In this document: positions 25,481 to 34,045 of the stretch, one piece after another | How the letters are laid out: the number at the start of each line of letters is the position of its first letter | Numbering within the stretch: position 1 is the first letter of the stretch | From: Brachybacterium sp. UMB0905 | Lineage (GTDB): Bacteria > Actinomycetota > Actinomycetes > Actinomycetales > Dermabacteraceae | Assembly: GCF_002871795.1 (NCBI RefSeq) | Contig: NZ_PNHL01000002.1 | Location: 1 to 64,000, forward strand | DNA: 64,000 nt | Direction: 5' to 3' | Program-made: the position numbers and the translations under genes | Notes under the pieces: model-generated | Databases searched by the model: none | What the model saw: the letters and a program-made list of their open reading frames with translations, nothing else | What the model was told of the DNA's origin: nothing

Positions 25481-27211
25481 TCAGCCCTGCCCGAGCGCGA
25501 TGCGCAGCTCGTCCTTCAGCGCCGCCAGGCGCTCATCGGCCCGCGCCCGCAGCGCCGTGAGCTCCGCCTCTGCCGCCTCCGCGGGGACGGGCGTGACCAG
25601 CTCGAGATAGCACTTGAGCTTGGGCTCTGTCCCGGAGGGCCGCACCACCACACGGGTGTCCTCGGCGCTGCGCAGCAGCATCCCCTCGGTGGGTGGCAGG
25701 CCCGTGCTCTCCACCGATCCCGCGGAGAGGTCCTGCACCTCGGTGACCTCACTGCCCAGCAGCTGCTGTGGTGGGGCGGAGCGCAGCGTCGCCATCATCT
25801 GTCCGATCAGTGACAGGTCCTCCACCCGGATCGACAGCTGCGCGGTGGAGTGCAGGCCATCGCGGCGCGCCAGCTCATCCAAGCGCCCCACCAGCGTGGT
25901 GCCCTCCGCCTTCACCGCCGCCGCCATCTCCGCGACCATCAGCCCCGCCGAGAGCCCATCCTTGTCCCGCACCACCTCAGGCAGCACGCAGTAGCCGATC
26001 GCCTCCTCATACCCGAACACGATGCCGGGGGCACGGGCGATCCACTTGAACCCGGTCAGCGTCGTGGTTGCCTCGGCTCCCGCAGCATGCGCCACCTGAT
26101 CCAGCCAGCGGCTGGAGACCACCGAGCGGGCGAGCGTGCCGGTGAGGCCCCGCGTGCGCGTGAGGTGATCGCCCAGCAGCACTCCCAGCTCATCACCGGT
26201 GAGCATGCGCCAGTCGCCCAGGTGCGGGTCCAGCACCGCAGCGGCGCAGCGGTCCGCGTCAGGATCGTTGGCGATCACCACATCGGCCTCGAGTGTGCGG
26301 GCGAGCTCAAGGGCAAGGTCGATCGCCCCGGGCTCCTCCGGGTTCGGGAACGCGACGGTGGGGAAGTCCGGGTCCGGATCGGCCTGCTTCGCCACCGGAT
26401 GCACCTCGGGGAACCCCGCTCGGTGCAGGGCCGCCAGCGCCGTCTCGGTGCCCACCCCGTGCATTGCCGTATGCACGATCCGCACATCCTTCGGCGCTGC
26501 CGGGTCCACGAGCGCGCAGATCCGCTCGAGGTAGTGCTCGCGCAGCTGCTCGCCCAGCAGCTCCCAGCCGTCCTCCGCCGCGGGAATCTCCCGGGCGGGG
26601 CCCGCCGCGTCGATGCGCGCGGCGATCTGCGCATCCGCGGGCGGGACGATCTGCACGCCCTGTCCCTCGGGCGTCGCGGCCCGGCCACCGAGGTAGACCT
26701 TGTAGCCGTTGTCCGCGGGCGGGTTGTGGCTCGCGGTGACCACCACGCCCGCATCGGCCTCCAGATGCCGCACCGCGAACGCCACCAGCGGGGTGGGGCA
26801 GAACCGCTCCATGAGCAGCACCTGGCAGCCGGCCGCCGTCATGATCGCGGCTGATGCTCGGGCGAACTGCTCCGAATGATGCCGGGCATCGAAGCCGATC
26901 ACCACGCGCGGCGCCTCGAGCCCCAGATCACCCGTGAGGTGGTCTGCGAGCCCCTTCGCGGCGCGAGAGACCACGGCGAGGTTCATACGGTTCGGGCCCG
27001 GAGCCATACGACCGCGCAGCCCCGCAGTGCCGAAGGTGAGATCACCGGTGAACGCATCGGACAGCTCCGCCCGAGCTTCGGCGTGCCCGGAATCCGCGCG
27101 GGAAAGCAACTCGGTCGCAGCGGCCCGGTCAGCGGGGGAGGGGTCCGCGGCGATCCACGCCTCGATGCGCTCACGCAGCGCCGGATCGAAAGACAGCTCC
27201 GGGGTGCTCAT
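25481..27211 (-). CDS. Phosphohexomutase/phosphopentomutase, PGM2 type
   Basis: This 576-residue alpha-D-phosphohexomutase has the phosphoserine loop TASHNPPADNGYKVY (S161), the metal loop NDPDADR and a C-terminal phosphate-binding RPSGTEPK. Length and the N-terminal FGTAGLRGRM place it in the PGM2/PmmB group, whose members accept ribose and deoxyribose phosphates as well as hexose phosphates. It overlaps the purine nucleoside phosphorylase gene by four bases, so converting (deoxy)ribose 1-phosphate to the 5-phosphate is its likely task. Deoxyribose 5-phosphate would then go to DeoC. Confidence 0.88.
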   Translation of the reverse strand: MSTPELSFDPALRERIEAWIAADPSPADRAAATELLSRADSGHAEARAELSDAFTGDLTFGTAGLRGRMAPGPNRMNLAVVSRAAKGLADHLTGDLGLEAPRVVIGFDARHHSEQFARASAAIMTAAGCQVLLMERFCPTPLVAFAVRHLEADAGVVVTASHNPPADNGYKVYLGGRAATPEGQGVQIVPPADAQIAARIDAAGPAREIPAAEDGWELLGEQLREHYLERICALVDPAAPKDVRIVHTAMHGVGTETALAALHRAGFPEVHPVAKQADPDPDFPTVAFPNPEEPGAIDLALELARTLEADVVIANDPDADRCAAAVLDPHLGDWRMLTGDELGVLLGDHLTRTRGLTGTLARSVVSSRWLDQVAHAAGAEATTTLTGFKWIARAPGIVFGYEEAIGYCVLPEVVRDKDGLSAGLMVAEMAAAVKAEGTTLVGRLDELARRDGLHSTAQLSIRVEDLSLIGQMMATLRSAPPQQLLGSEVTEVQDLSAGSVESTGLPPTEGMLLRSAEDTRVVVRPSGTEPKLKCYLELVTPVPAEAAEAELTALRARADERLAALKDELRIALGQG

Positions 27212-28077
27212 GCCTGCTCCTCCTCGTGCTTCAGGGACGTCGGGGTCTGGTCTGCTGCGGCGCCGGTGAGGCGCTGCACCGTCTGGGCGAGCAGGCGCGA
27301 GATCCGCGGGGCCGCGGCCCGGCCTGCCTCGAGGACCTCCTGGTGGGAGAGCGCCTCCCCACTGATGCCCGCCGCATGGTTGGTGACCAGCGAGATCCCC
27401 AGCACATCCAGTCCTGCCTCGCGGGCTGCGATCGCCTCGAGCGCCGTGGACATGCCCACCAGATCCCCACCGATCACCTTCGCCATCTGCACCTCCGCAG
27501 GCGTTTCGTAGGCCGGTCCGGAGAACTGCACGTACACGCCCTCGGCAAGCTCGGGATCGACCTCCCGGGCGATCTCACGCAGCGCCGGAGTGTACACGTC
27601 GGTGAGATCCACGAAGTTCGCGCCCACCAGCGGTGTCGCCCCGGTGAGGTTGATGTGGTCGCGGATCAGCACCGGGGTGCCGGGCCCCCACGCGGGGTTC
27701 ACCCCGCCGCAGCCGTTGGTGAGCACCAGTGTGCGGGCACCGGTTGCGGCCGCGGTGCGCACCCCATGGACGACGGCATCCACGCCCGCGCCCTCATAGA
27801 AATGGGTGCGGGCGCCGAGCACGAGGGCCCGTGCCCCCGAACCCTCCACGCGCACCGAGCGCAGAGTGCCCACATGCCCGGCCACCGCCGGAGGACGGAA
27901 GCCGGGAATAGTCGTCGCATCGGCCTGCCAGACGGTCTCGCCCAGCAGATCCGCCGCCCCCGCCCAGCCGGAGCCGAGCACGAGCGCGACATCATGCGCA
28001 GGGGTGCCGCTGGCCTCGGCGATCGCGGCGGCGGCATCGCGCGCGAGCTGGTACGGATCTGGTGTGGTCGCAGTCAT
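27208..28077 (-). CDS. Purine nucleoside phosphorylase (trimeric, family 2)
   Basis: The enzyme splits inosine/guanosine into purine base and (deoxy)ribose 1-phosphate. The 289-residue protein has GSGWAG, RTHFYEG, the phosphate-site TNGCGGVNP (usually TNAAGG), GPAYETPAE, GMSTALEAIAAR and SLVTNHAAGI with the catalytic Asn. ATG 28077 is preferred because a -10 box (TACCGT) ends six bases upstream. The gene is first in a two-gene operon with the mutase. Confidence 0.92.
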   Translation of the reverse strand: MTATTPDPYQLARDAAAAIAEASGTPAHDVALVLGSGWAGAADLLGETVWQADATTIPGFRPPAVAGHVGTLRSVRVEGSGARALVLGARTHFYEGAGVDAVVHGVRTAAATGARTLVLTNGCGGVNPAWGPGTPVLIRDHINLTGATPLVGANFVDLTDVYTPALREIAREVDPELAEGVYVQFSGPAYETPAEVQMAKVIGGDLVGMSTALEAIAAREAGLDVLGISLVTNHAAGISGEALSHQEVLEAGRAAAPRISRLLAQTVQRLTGAAADQTPTSLKHEEEQA

Positions 28078-28083
28078 GGACGC

Positions 28084-28089
28084 ACGGTA
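28084..28089 (-). promoter_or_regulatory. -10 box, leaderless start of the purine nucleoside phosphorylase gene
   Basis: TACCGT on the minus strand, six bases before ATG 28077. It lies back to back with the lpdA promoter. Confidence 0.5.
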
Positions 28090-28154
28090 GCGCACCACCA
28101 GGGGCCCTGCTCGGGCAGATCCTCCCGCCGCGCGCCCCCGGCCCGTCGGGCTTT

Positions 28155-28160
28155 GCCACA
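28155..28160 (+). promoter_or_regulatory. -10 box, leaderless start of lpdA
   Basis: CACAAT lies nine bases before GTG 28170. It directly abuts ATG 28161, which argues against that ATG as start. Confidence 0.4.
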
Positions 28161-28169
28161 ATGGGGGCC

Positions 28170-29636
28170 GTGGAAGACCCCAGCATCGCCCTGCCCTCCG
28201 ATCCGCGCCGCCTCGACGACCTCGGTGACCAGCCCCGGGTGGTGATCATCGGCGGTGGCCCCGGCGGCTACGAAGCAGCCCTGACCGCCGCCCGCCACGG
28301 CGCCGACGTGCTGCTCATCGAAGAGCGCGGCCTGGGCGGCGCCGCTGTCCTCACCGACGTCGTGCCGTCCAAGACCCTCATCGCGACCGCCGAAGTGCTC
28401 GACCAGGTCTCCACCTCCGAGGACCTCGGGATCCGTGACGCCGATGACCTCTCGCACCCCACCGCCCAGTCCCTCACCGTGGACCTCGCTGCCGTGAACG
28501 CCCGGGTGCGCGAGCTCGCCGCCGCCCAGTCCGCGGACATCCACCGCTCCCTCGACGAGGCCGGGGTGCAGGTGATCGACGGGCGAGGGCGCCTGCTGGG
28601 ACCCGATGAGGTCGAGGTGCTCGATGCGGCGGGTCAGCAGATCGCTCGCTGCCGCGCCGAGGTGGTGCTGCTGGCCGTCGGCGCCCGGCCCCGCGAACTG
28701 GAGACCGCCGCGTGCGACGGTGAGCGGATCCTGAACTGGACTCAGCTGTATGGCCTGCCGACTCTGCCCGAGCATCTCATCGTCGTCGGCTCCGGCGTGA
28801 CCGGCGCCGAGTTCGCGAGCGCCTACCGTGCCCTCGGCAGCGAGGTCACCCTCGTCTCCTCCCGCGACCAGGTGCTGCCGGGCACCGATGCGGACGCCGC
28901 CGAGGTGCTCGAGAACGCCTTCACCCGCCGCGGCGTGACGGTGCGCTCCCGCTCCCGCGCCGCGGCGGCCCGTCGGACCGAGGACGGTGTGGTGGTCACC
29001 CTGACGGACGGCACCGAGATCGTCGGCTCCCATGCGCTGATGGCCCTTGGCGGTATCCCGCGCACCGTGGACCTGGGACTGGAGGCCGCCGGGGTCCGCG
29101 TGAAGGACTCCGGGCACATCGACACCGACCGGGTCTCGCGCACCTCCGTGCGCGGGATCTACGCCGCGGGAGACTGCACCGGCGTGTACCCCCTGGCATC
29201 GGTCGCCGCGATGCAGGGGCGGATCGCGATGCACCACGCCCTGGGGGATGCGGTCTCCCCGCTGATCGCCGCGCAGGTGTCCTCCGCGATCTTCACCAGC
29301 CCCGAGATCGCCGTGGTGGGTGTGAGCGAGGAGGATGTCCGCTCCGGTGCGGCGCAGGGGGAGGTGATGGTGCTGGGCCTGGAGACGAACCCGCGCGCCA
29401 AGATGCAGGGCATGCGCGAGGGTTTCGTGAAGCTCATCGTCCGCCCTGGGTCCCACACCGTGATCGGCGCGGTGGTGGTTGCCGCGCGGGCCAGCGAGCT
29501 GATCCTGCCCTACGCCCTGGCCGTCACGCACCGGCTGACGGCCGAACAGGTCGCCGGGACCCTCACCGTCTACCCGTCTATCACCGGGTCCCTCGCGGAG
29601 GTGGCGCGCCGCCAGGCCCTCACCCTCGAGGACTGA
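28170..29636 (+). CDS. lpdA: LpdA-type NAD(P)H quinone reductase, disulfide-free flavoprotein
   Basis: The 488-residue protein has the two-dinucleotide-binding fold of dihydrolipoamide dehydrogenase: VVIIGGGPGGYEA at the N-terminus, GSGVTGAEFAS for NAD(P)H, AAGDCTGVYPLASVA for FAD, and a dimerisation domain. The usual redox pair is gone: GGTCLNVGCIPSK is replaced by GGAAVLTDVVPSK, with A59 and V64 where the cysteines would be. M. tuberculosis LpdA (Rv3303c) has the same loss and reduces quinones, so that is the likely role. The C-terminal His-Glu pair is also absent. GTG 28170 is preferred; ATG 28161 adds three residues. Confidence 0.85.
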   Translation: MEDPSIALPSDPRRLDDLGDQPRVVIIGGGPGGYEAALTAARHGADVLLIEERGLGGAAVLTDVVPSKTLIATAEVLDQVSTSEDLGIRDADDLSHPTAQSLTVDLAAVNARVRELAAAQSADIHRSLDEAGVQVIDGRGRLLGPDEVEVLDAAGQQIARCRAEVVLLAVGARPRELETAACDGERILNWTQLYGLPTLPEHLIVVGSGVTGAEFASAYRALGSEVTLVSSRDQVLPGTDADAAEVLENAFTRRGVTVRSRSRAAAARRTEDGVVVTLTDGTEIVGSHALMALGGIPRTVDLGLEAAGVRVKDSGHIDTDRVSRTSVRGIYAAGDCTGVYPLASVAAMQGRIAMHHALGDAVSPLIAAQVSSAIFTSPEIAVVGVSEEDVRSGAAQGEVMVLGLETNPRAKMQGMREGFVKLIVRPGSHTVIGAVVVAARASELILPYALAVTHRLTAEQVAGTLTVYPSITGSLAEVARRQALTLED

Positions 29637-29675
29637 ATGCCCGCGCTGTGAGCGCTCGCTGCGCGGACTGACGGC

Positions 29676-31454
29676 TCAGTCTTCGATGCTGCAGAGGACA
29701 GCGCCGGCGGAGATGGTCGCGCCCACCTCGGCGTTCAGGCCCGTGACCACGCCGGAGCGATGCGCGGTGATGGGCTGCTCCATCTTCATCGCCTCGAGCA
29801 CCACCAGCAGATCGCCGTCGGAGACGCTCTGCCCCTCCTGCGCCACGACCTTCACGATCGTGCCCTGCATGGGGGTGGTGACGGTGTTGCCGCTGGCCGC
29901 ACCCTCCGCCGCAGCCCGATGCTGACGCTTGCGACGCTGGCGCACCGCAGCCTGCGGGGCCCGCAGGGAGGCCGGCAGCGAGATCTCCACGCGCCGACCA
30001 TCCACCTCGACCACCACGGACTCGCGATCCTCCGGCTCCTCCGGCTGCGCGGGCAGCGGGGAGGCCGGTAGATCGCCGTCGAATTCGGTTTCGATCCAGC
30101 GGGTGTGCACGGTGAAGCGCTCTGCGGGATCTGCGGGTGCGAACGCCGGGTCATCCACCACCGCCTGATGGAACGGCAGCACCGTGGGCAGCCCGTCGAC
30201 GCGGAACTCCGTGAGCGCCCGACGGGAGCGCTCAAGTGCCTCCTGCCGGGTGGCGCCGGTGACGATGAGCTTGGCGAGCATGGAATCGAAGGCCCCGGAG
30301 ACCTCATCCCCGGCCCGCACGCCCGTCTCGATCCGCACTCCCGGACCGGAGGGGACGTCGAAGCGGGTGATCCGCCCCGGGGAGGGCATGAAGTCACGGC
30401 CCGGATCCTCGCCGTTGATGCGGAACTCGATCGAATGCCCCCGCACCGGCGGGTCCACCGCGCTGATCTCTTCGCCGGCGGCGATGCGCAGCTGCTCGCG
30501 CACCAGGTCCACGCCCGCGACCTCCTCGGTCACCGGATGCTCCACCTGCAGGCGCGTGTTCACCTCGAGGAAGGAGATGGTGCCGTCGGTGCCGATGAGG
30601 AACTCGCAGGTCCCGGCGCCGACATACCCGGCTTCGCGCAGGATCGCCTTGGAGCTCGAGACCAGCTGTGCCTCCTGCGCGGCGGTGAGGAACGGCGCCG
30701 GCGCCTCCTCCACGAGCTTCTGATGACGGCGCTGCAGGGAGCAGTCTCGGGTGGAGACCACCTGAACGTTGCCGTGCTGATCGGCCAGGCACTGGGTCTC
30801 CACATGCCGGGGCGCATCCAGGTAGCGCTCCACGAAGCACTCGCCGCGCCCGAAGGCGGCGGTGGCCTCACGCACCGCGGAGTCGAACAGCTCGCGCACC
30901 TCACCCTCATCGCGCGCGACCTTGAGCCCGCGTCCGCCGCCACCGAAGGCCGCCTTGATCGCGATCGGCAGCCCGTGCTCGCGGGCGAAGGCCACGACCT
31001 CGTCGCTGTTCTTCACCGGATCCTTGGTGCCCGCGACCAGGGGCGCCCCGGCCTTCTGCGCGATGTGCCGCGCGGAGACCTTGTCACCCAGCTTCTCGAT
31101 GGCCTCCGGCGGTGGGCCGATCCATGTCAGTCCCGCATCGATCACCGCCTGCGCGAAATCTGCCCGCTCGGCGAGGAACCCGTAGCCGGGGTGGACCGCA
31201 TCGGCCCCGGACCGGTGGGCGATGTCCAGGATCTTGTCCACCACGAGATAGGAGCTCGCCGCCGTGGTGCCGCCCAGGGCGTAGGCATCATCGGCGATCG
31301 TGGTGTGCAAGGCGTCGCGATCCGGATCGGCGTACACCGCCACCGAGCGCAGCCCCGCGTCCCGGCAGGCCCGGGCCACGCGCACCGCGATCTCGCCACG
31401 GTTGGCGATGAGCACCGTGCGCAGCGGGCGGGGCTTCGAGGAACGAGGGGGCAT
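29676..31454 (-). CDS. accA3: Acyl-CoA carboxylase alpha subunit (biotin carboxylase and BCCP)
   Basis: The 592-residue protein joins a biotin carboxylase domain (ATP-grasp with [17 protein letters not shown] and [14 protein letters not shown]) to a C-terminal biotinyl domain. The biotin lysine is K557 in EAMKMEQP. It carboxylates biotin for the AccD/AccE subunits at 38685-40624, giving malonyl- or methylmalonyl-CoA. BirA at 40774 should attach the biotin. A probable -10 (TAGACT, 31489-31494 minus) and GAAGGA precede the ATG. Its 3' end converges on lpdA with only a weak hairpin (29641-29666) between. Confidence 0.95.
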   Translation of the reverse strand: MPPRSSKPRPLRTVLIANRGEIAVRVARACRDAGLRSVAVYADPDRDALHTTIADDAYALGGTTAASSYLVVDKILDIAHRSGADAVHPGYGFLAERADFAQAVIDAGLTWIGPPPEAIEKLGDKVSARHIAQKAGAPLVAGTKDPVKNSDEVVAFAREHGLPIAIKAAFGGGGRGLKVARDEGEVRELFDSAVREATAAFGRGECFVERYLDAPRHVETQCLADQHGNVQVVSTRDCSLQRRHQKLVEEAPAPFLTAAQEAQLVSSSKAILREAGYVGAGTCEFLIGTDGTISFLEVNTRLQVEHPVTEEVAGVDLVREQLRIAAGEEISAVDPPVRGHSIEFRINGEDPGRDFMPSPGRITRFDVPSGPGVRIETGVRAGDEVSGAFDSMLAKLIVTGATRQEALERSRRALTEFRVDGLPTVLPFHQAVVDDPAFAPADPAERFTVHTRWIETEFDGDLPASPLPAQPEEPEDRESVVVEVDGRRVEISLPASLRAPQAAVRQRRKRQHRAAAEGAASGNTVTTPMQGTIVKVVAQEGQSVSDGDLLVVLEAMKMEQPITAHRSGVVTGLNAEVGATISAGAVLCSIED

Positions 31455-31488
31455 CGGGAGAGGTCCTTCCGTCGGTCAGCAGAGGCCG

Positions 31489-31494
31489 AGTCTA
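31489..31494 (-). promoter_or_regulatory. Possible -10 box of accA3
   Basis: TAGACT on the minus strand would start a transcript near 31482 with a leader of about 28 bases and a GAAGGA ribosome site. Confidence 0.4.
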
Positions 31495-31519
31495 GTACCG
31501 AGCCCGGCGCAGGGCGGGC

Positions 31520-31545
31520 ATCAGGGGGCCGTATCAGGGGGCCGA
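31520..31545. repeat. 13-bp tandem duplication at the maf stop codon
   Basis: ATCAGGGGGCCGT is followed directly by ATCAGGGGGCCGA. The second copy contains the maf stop codon; the first lies just after it. Confidence 0.85.
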
Positions 31546-32241
31546 TGTGTCTGCGTGTGCCCACAGCTCGTGGATTCCCACGCCGATCTGGGCCAGCAGG
31601 CCGCGCAGCAGCGGCAGGGACAGGCCCACCACGGCATGCGGGTCCCCGTCGATCCGTTCGATGAACGGCCCGGCCTGCCCGTCGATCATGAACCCGCCGG
31701 CCACGCCGAGCGGCTCACCGGTGGCGACGTAGGCGTCGATCTCCGCGTCGCTGAGGTCTGCGAAGATCACCTCGCAGCTCGCGGTCGCCCCGAGCGTCGC
31801 TCCGGTGCCGCCGAGCTCCTCATCGCGGTCATCGACGATCCAGTGCCCGGAGTGCAGCACCCCGGTGCGGCCGCGCATGGCCCGCCACCCCTCGGCGGCC
31901 CGCTCCGGCGTGTGCGGCTTGCCGAGCGCCTGCCCGTCGAGCTCGAGCATTGAGTCTCCGCCGAGGACCACGTACCCGCCCTCACTGAGTGCGGTCGCAG
32001 CGAGCGCCTTCTCCCGGGCCAGCAGCAGCACCTCGTCCGCGACGCTGAGCTGCTGCCCATCGGACGCCGCCTGCGCGCGAGCGGCCTGAAGGATCGTCTC
32101 CTCCTCGAGGTCCACCGGCAGCACCGCATGTTCGATGCGGGCCCCCGTCAGGGTGGCGCGGCGGCCGGCGCTCGCCGAGGCGAGCAGCAGCAGCGGATCC
32201 GTGCCCAGGCCGATCACCGGGACTGCGCTGGCGCCGCTCAT
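31534..32241 (-). CDS. maf: Maf family nucleotide pyrophosphatase
   Basis: Maf proteins hydrolyse non-canonical or surplus nucleoside triphosphates and affect septation. The 235-residue protein has LLLASASAGRR at the start, an internal GGDSMLELDGQALGKP and the C-terminal VVGLSLPLL. ATG 32241 overlaps the stop of the DUF885 gene (ATGA), so both are translated from one mRNA. The upstream open frame lies inside the other gene. The maf-accA3-accDE neighbourhood is conserved in actinobacteria. Confidence 0.92.
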   Translation of the reverse strand: MSGASAVPVIGLGTDPLLLLASASAGRRATLTGARIEHAVLPVDLEEETILQAARAQAASDGQQLSVADEVLLLAREKALAATALSEGGYVVLGGDSMLELDGQALGKPHTPERAAEGWRAMRGRTGVLHSGHWIVDDRDEELGGTGATLGATASCEVIFADLSDAEIDAYVATGEPLGVAGGFMIDGQAGPFIERIDGDPHAVVGLSLPLLRGLLAQIGVGIHELWAHADTSAP

Positions 32242-33932
32242 TTCAGCGCCTCCTGCAGCACATCGAGCGGCAGGCTGCCGAGCTCCAGGGCGCGACGGTG
32301 AAAGTCCTTGGCGTCCTCGCCCCGCTCGGCGCTCGCGGCCCGCAGCTGCTCCCACATGCGCTGGCCGATCTTGTAGGACGGCGCCTGCCCAGGCCAGCCC
32401 AGGTAGCGGTGCAGCTCGAAGCGCTGCTCCGCCTCCGTCACACCCCAGTGGGCGCTCATGAACTCCCAGGCCCGCTCGTAGGTCCAGGCCTCGCCCGCCT
32501 CGGAGCCCGCCAGGTGCTCGGGCATCGGCAGCTGGCAGTGCAGGCCGATGTCCAGCACCACGCGGCCGGCCCGCAGGCGCTGCGCATCGAGCATGCCCAG
32601 GCGGTCGCCGTCGTCGGCCAGGTATCCCAGCTGGTCCATGAGGCGTTCCGCGTACAGCCCCCAGCCCTCTCCGTGGCCGGAGATCCAGCACATCAGCGCC
32701 CGCCAGCGGTTGAGGTTCGCGGCCTGCAGCGTCTGGGTGCCCACCTGCAGGTGATGGCCCGGCACGCCCTCGTGGTAGACGGTCGTGGTCTCCAACCAGG
32801 TGCGGAACTCGGTGGTGCCCTCGGGGACGTCCCACCACATGCGGCCCGGGCGGGTGAGGTCCTCGCTAGGGCCGGTGTAGTAGATGCCGCCCGAGCCGGT
32901 GCGGGCGATCATGCATTCCAGGTGCGTGAGCGGTTCGGGGATGTCGAAGTGGGTGCCCGCGAGCTCGGCGATCGCCCGGTCCGAGAGGTCCTGCATCCAG
33001 GCCTGCAGTGCATCGGTGCCGTGCAGGATCCGGGCGGGATCGGCATCCAGCGCCTGCTTCGCCGCGGCGACCGAGGTGCCGCCGTCGTTCCCGGCCGCGG
33101 CGTTGATGCGGGAGGCGACCTCCTCCTGCTCGGCGACCACCCGCCGCAGCTCCTCGATGCCCCAGGCGTAGGTCTCCTCGATGTCGATCTCGGTGCCCAG
33201 GAAGGTGCGCGAGTGGAGCGGGTAGGCGTCACGGCCGATGGCATCGGGCTCGGGCGCCTTGTCGATCAGGCCCTCGAGCGCATCGGCGAGCTCGCGGTAG
33301 CCCTGCGCCGCGGTCTGCGCGGCGGTGGTCACGTGCTGCTTCTGGGCGTCGCTGCCCTTCGCCTCGGTGGCGAAGCGCTCGAAGAACCCGCCGGGCGCCG
33401 CATAGGAGCGGCACTGCTCGGCGCCGAGGCGCAGCTGACGCTGTGCGGCGATGACCCCGTGCTTGGCGGCCTCGTGCAGGGACTCGACCCAGGAGCTGAG
33501 CGAGCGCGGCAGCGCACTCATGCGCGCGGCGATCACCTCCCAGTCCTCCGTGGTGTCGGTGGGCATCTGGTCCAGCACATCGCGGGACTGGATCACACAG
33601 GCGAGGTTGTTGACCTGCGCGATGTCCAGGTGCTGCTCGGCCCGCTCGATCTCGAGCCCCAGCCGTTCGGTGAGCGCGGCGCGGGTGACCGCATCGGCCG
33701 CATCCTCATCGGGCACCTCGGCGATCGCGGTGAGCATCTCGCGGGCAGCATCGGTCTGCGCGGCGACAGCAGCGGGGGAGTAGTCGGTGACCTCATGGTC
33801 ATGGCCGGGCACCCCCAGGGAGGTGGCGAGGAACGGGTCCCGGCGGACGCTGTCCTCGACGTACTGATCGGCAAGACGATCCAGGGCGGTGGCTGCCCGC
33901 GCGGCGGGTGCGGAATGAGGGGTGCTCGACAT
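32238..33932 (-). CDS. DUF885 family protein, putative metallopeptidase-like
   Basis: This 564-residue protein is full length for the DUF885 family. It contains the family hallmark HEGVPGHH (H387 to H394), resembling an extended zinc-binding HExxxxHH, plus conserved GEGWGLYAERL and SYKIGQRMW segments. No signal peptide is seen, so it is probably cytoplasmic. Substrates are unknown. The ATG is seven bases after TAGACT and is likely leaderless. Translation continues into maf. Confidence 0.85.
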   Translation of the reverse strand: MSSTPHSAPAARAATALDRLADQYVEDSVRRDPFLATSLGVPGHDHEVTDYSPAAVAAQTDAAREMLTAIAEVPDEDAADAVTRAALTERLGLEIERAEQHLDIAQVNNLACVIQSRDVLDQMPTDTTEDWEVIAARMSALPRSLSSWVESLHEAAKHGVIAAQRQLRLGAEQCRSYAAPGGFFERFATEAKGSDAQKQHVTTAAQTAAQGYRELADALEGLIDKAPEPDAIGRDAYPLHSRTFLGTEIDIEETYAWGIEELRRVVAEQEEVASRINAAAGNDGGTSVAAAKQALDADPARILHGTDALQAWMQDLSDRAIAELAGTHFDIPEPLTHLECMIARTGSGGIYYTGPSEDLTRPGRMWWDVPEGTTEFRTWLETTTVYHEGVPGHHLQVGTQTLQAANLNRWRALMCWISGHGEGWGLYAERLMDQLGYLADDGDRLGMLDAQRLRAGRVVLDIGLHCQLPMPEHLAGSEAGEAWTYERAWEFMSAHWGVTEAEQRFELHRYLGWPGQAPSYKIGQRMWEQLRAASAERGEDAKDFHRRALELGSLPLDVLQEALK

Positions 33933-33939
33933 GGCCGTG

Positions 33940-33945
33940 AGTCTA
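33940..33945 (-). promoter_or_regulatory. -10 box, leaderless start of the DUF885 gene
   Basis: TAGACT on the minus strand, seven bases before ATG 33932. Confidence 0.55.
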
Positions 33946-34045
33946 GTGGCGGGTCATGCCGAAAGAGGCGAGGAAACCCAGCCTCCACTCTCTCCAGGGT
34001 TCACACGGTTCTCCGGGTGGCGAAGCTCTCCAGGCGGTGCAGCCG

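Noticed and set aside
29641..29666. Terminator between lpdA and accA3
   Set aside because: Only a 6-bp outer stem with a long loop is present, too weak to call with confidence.
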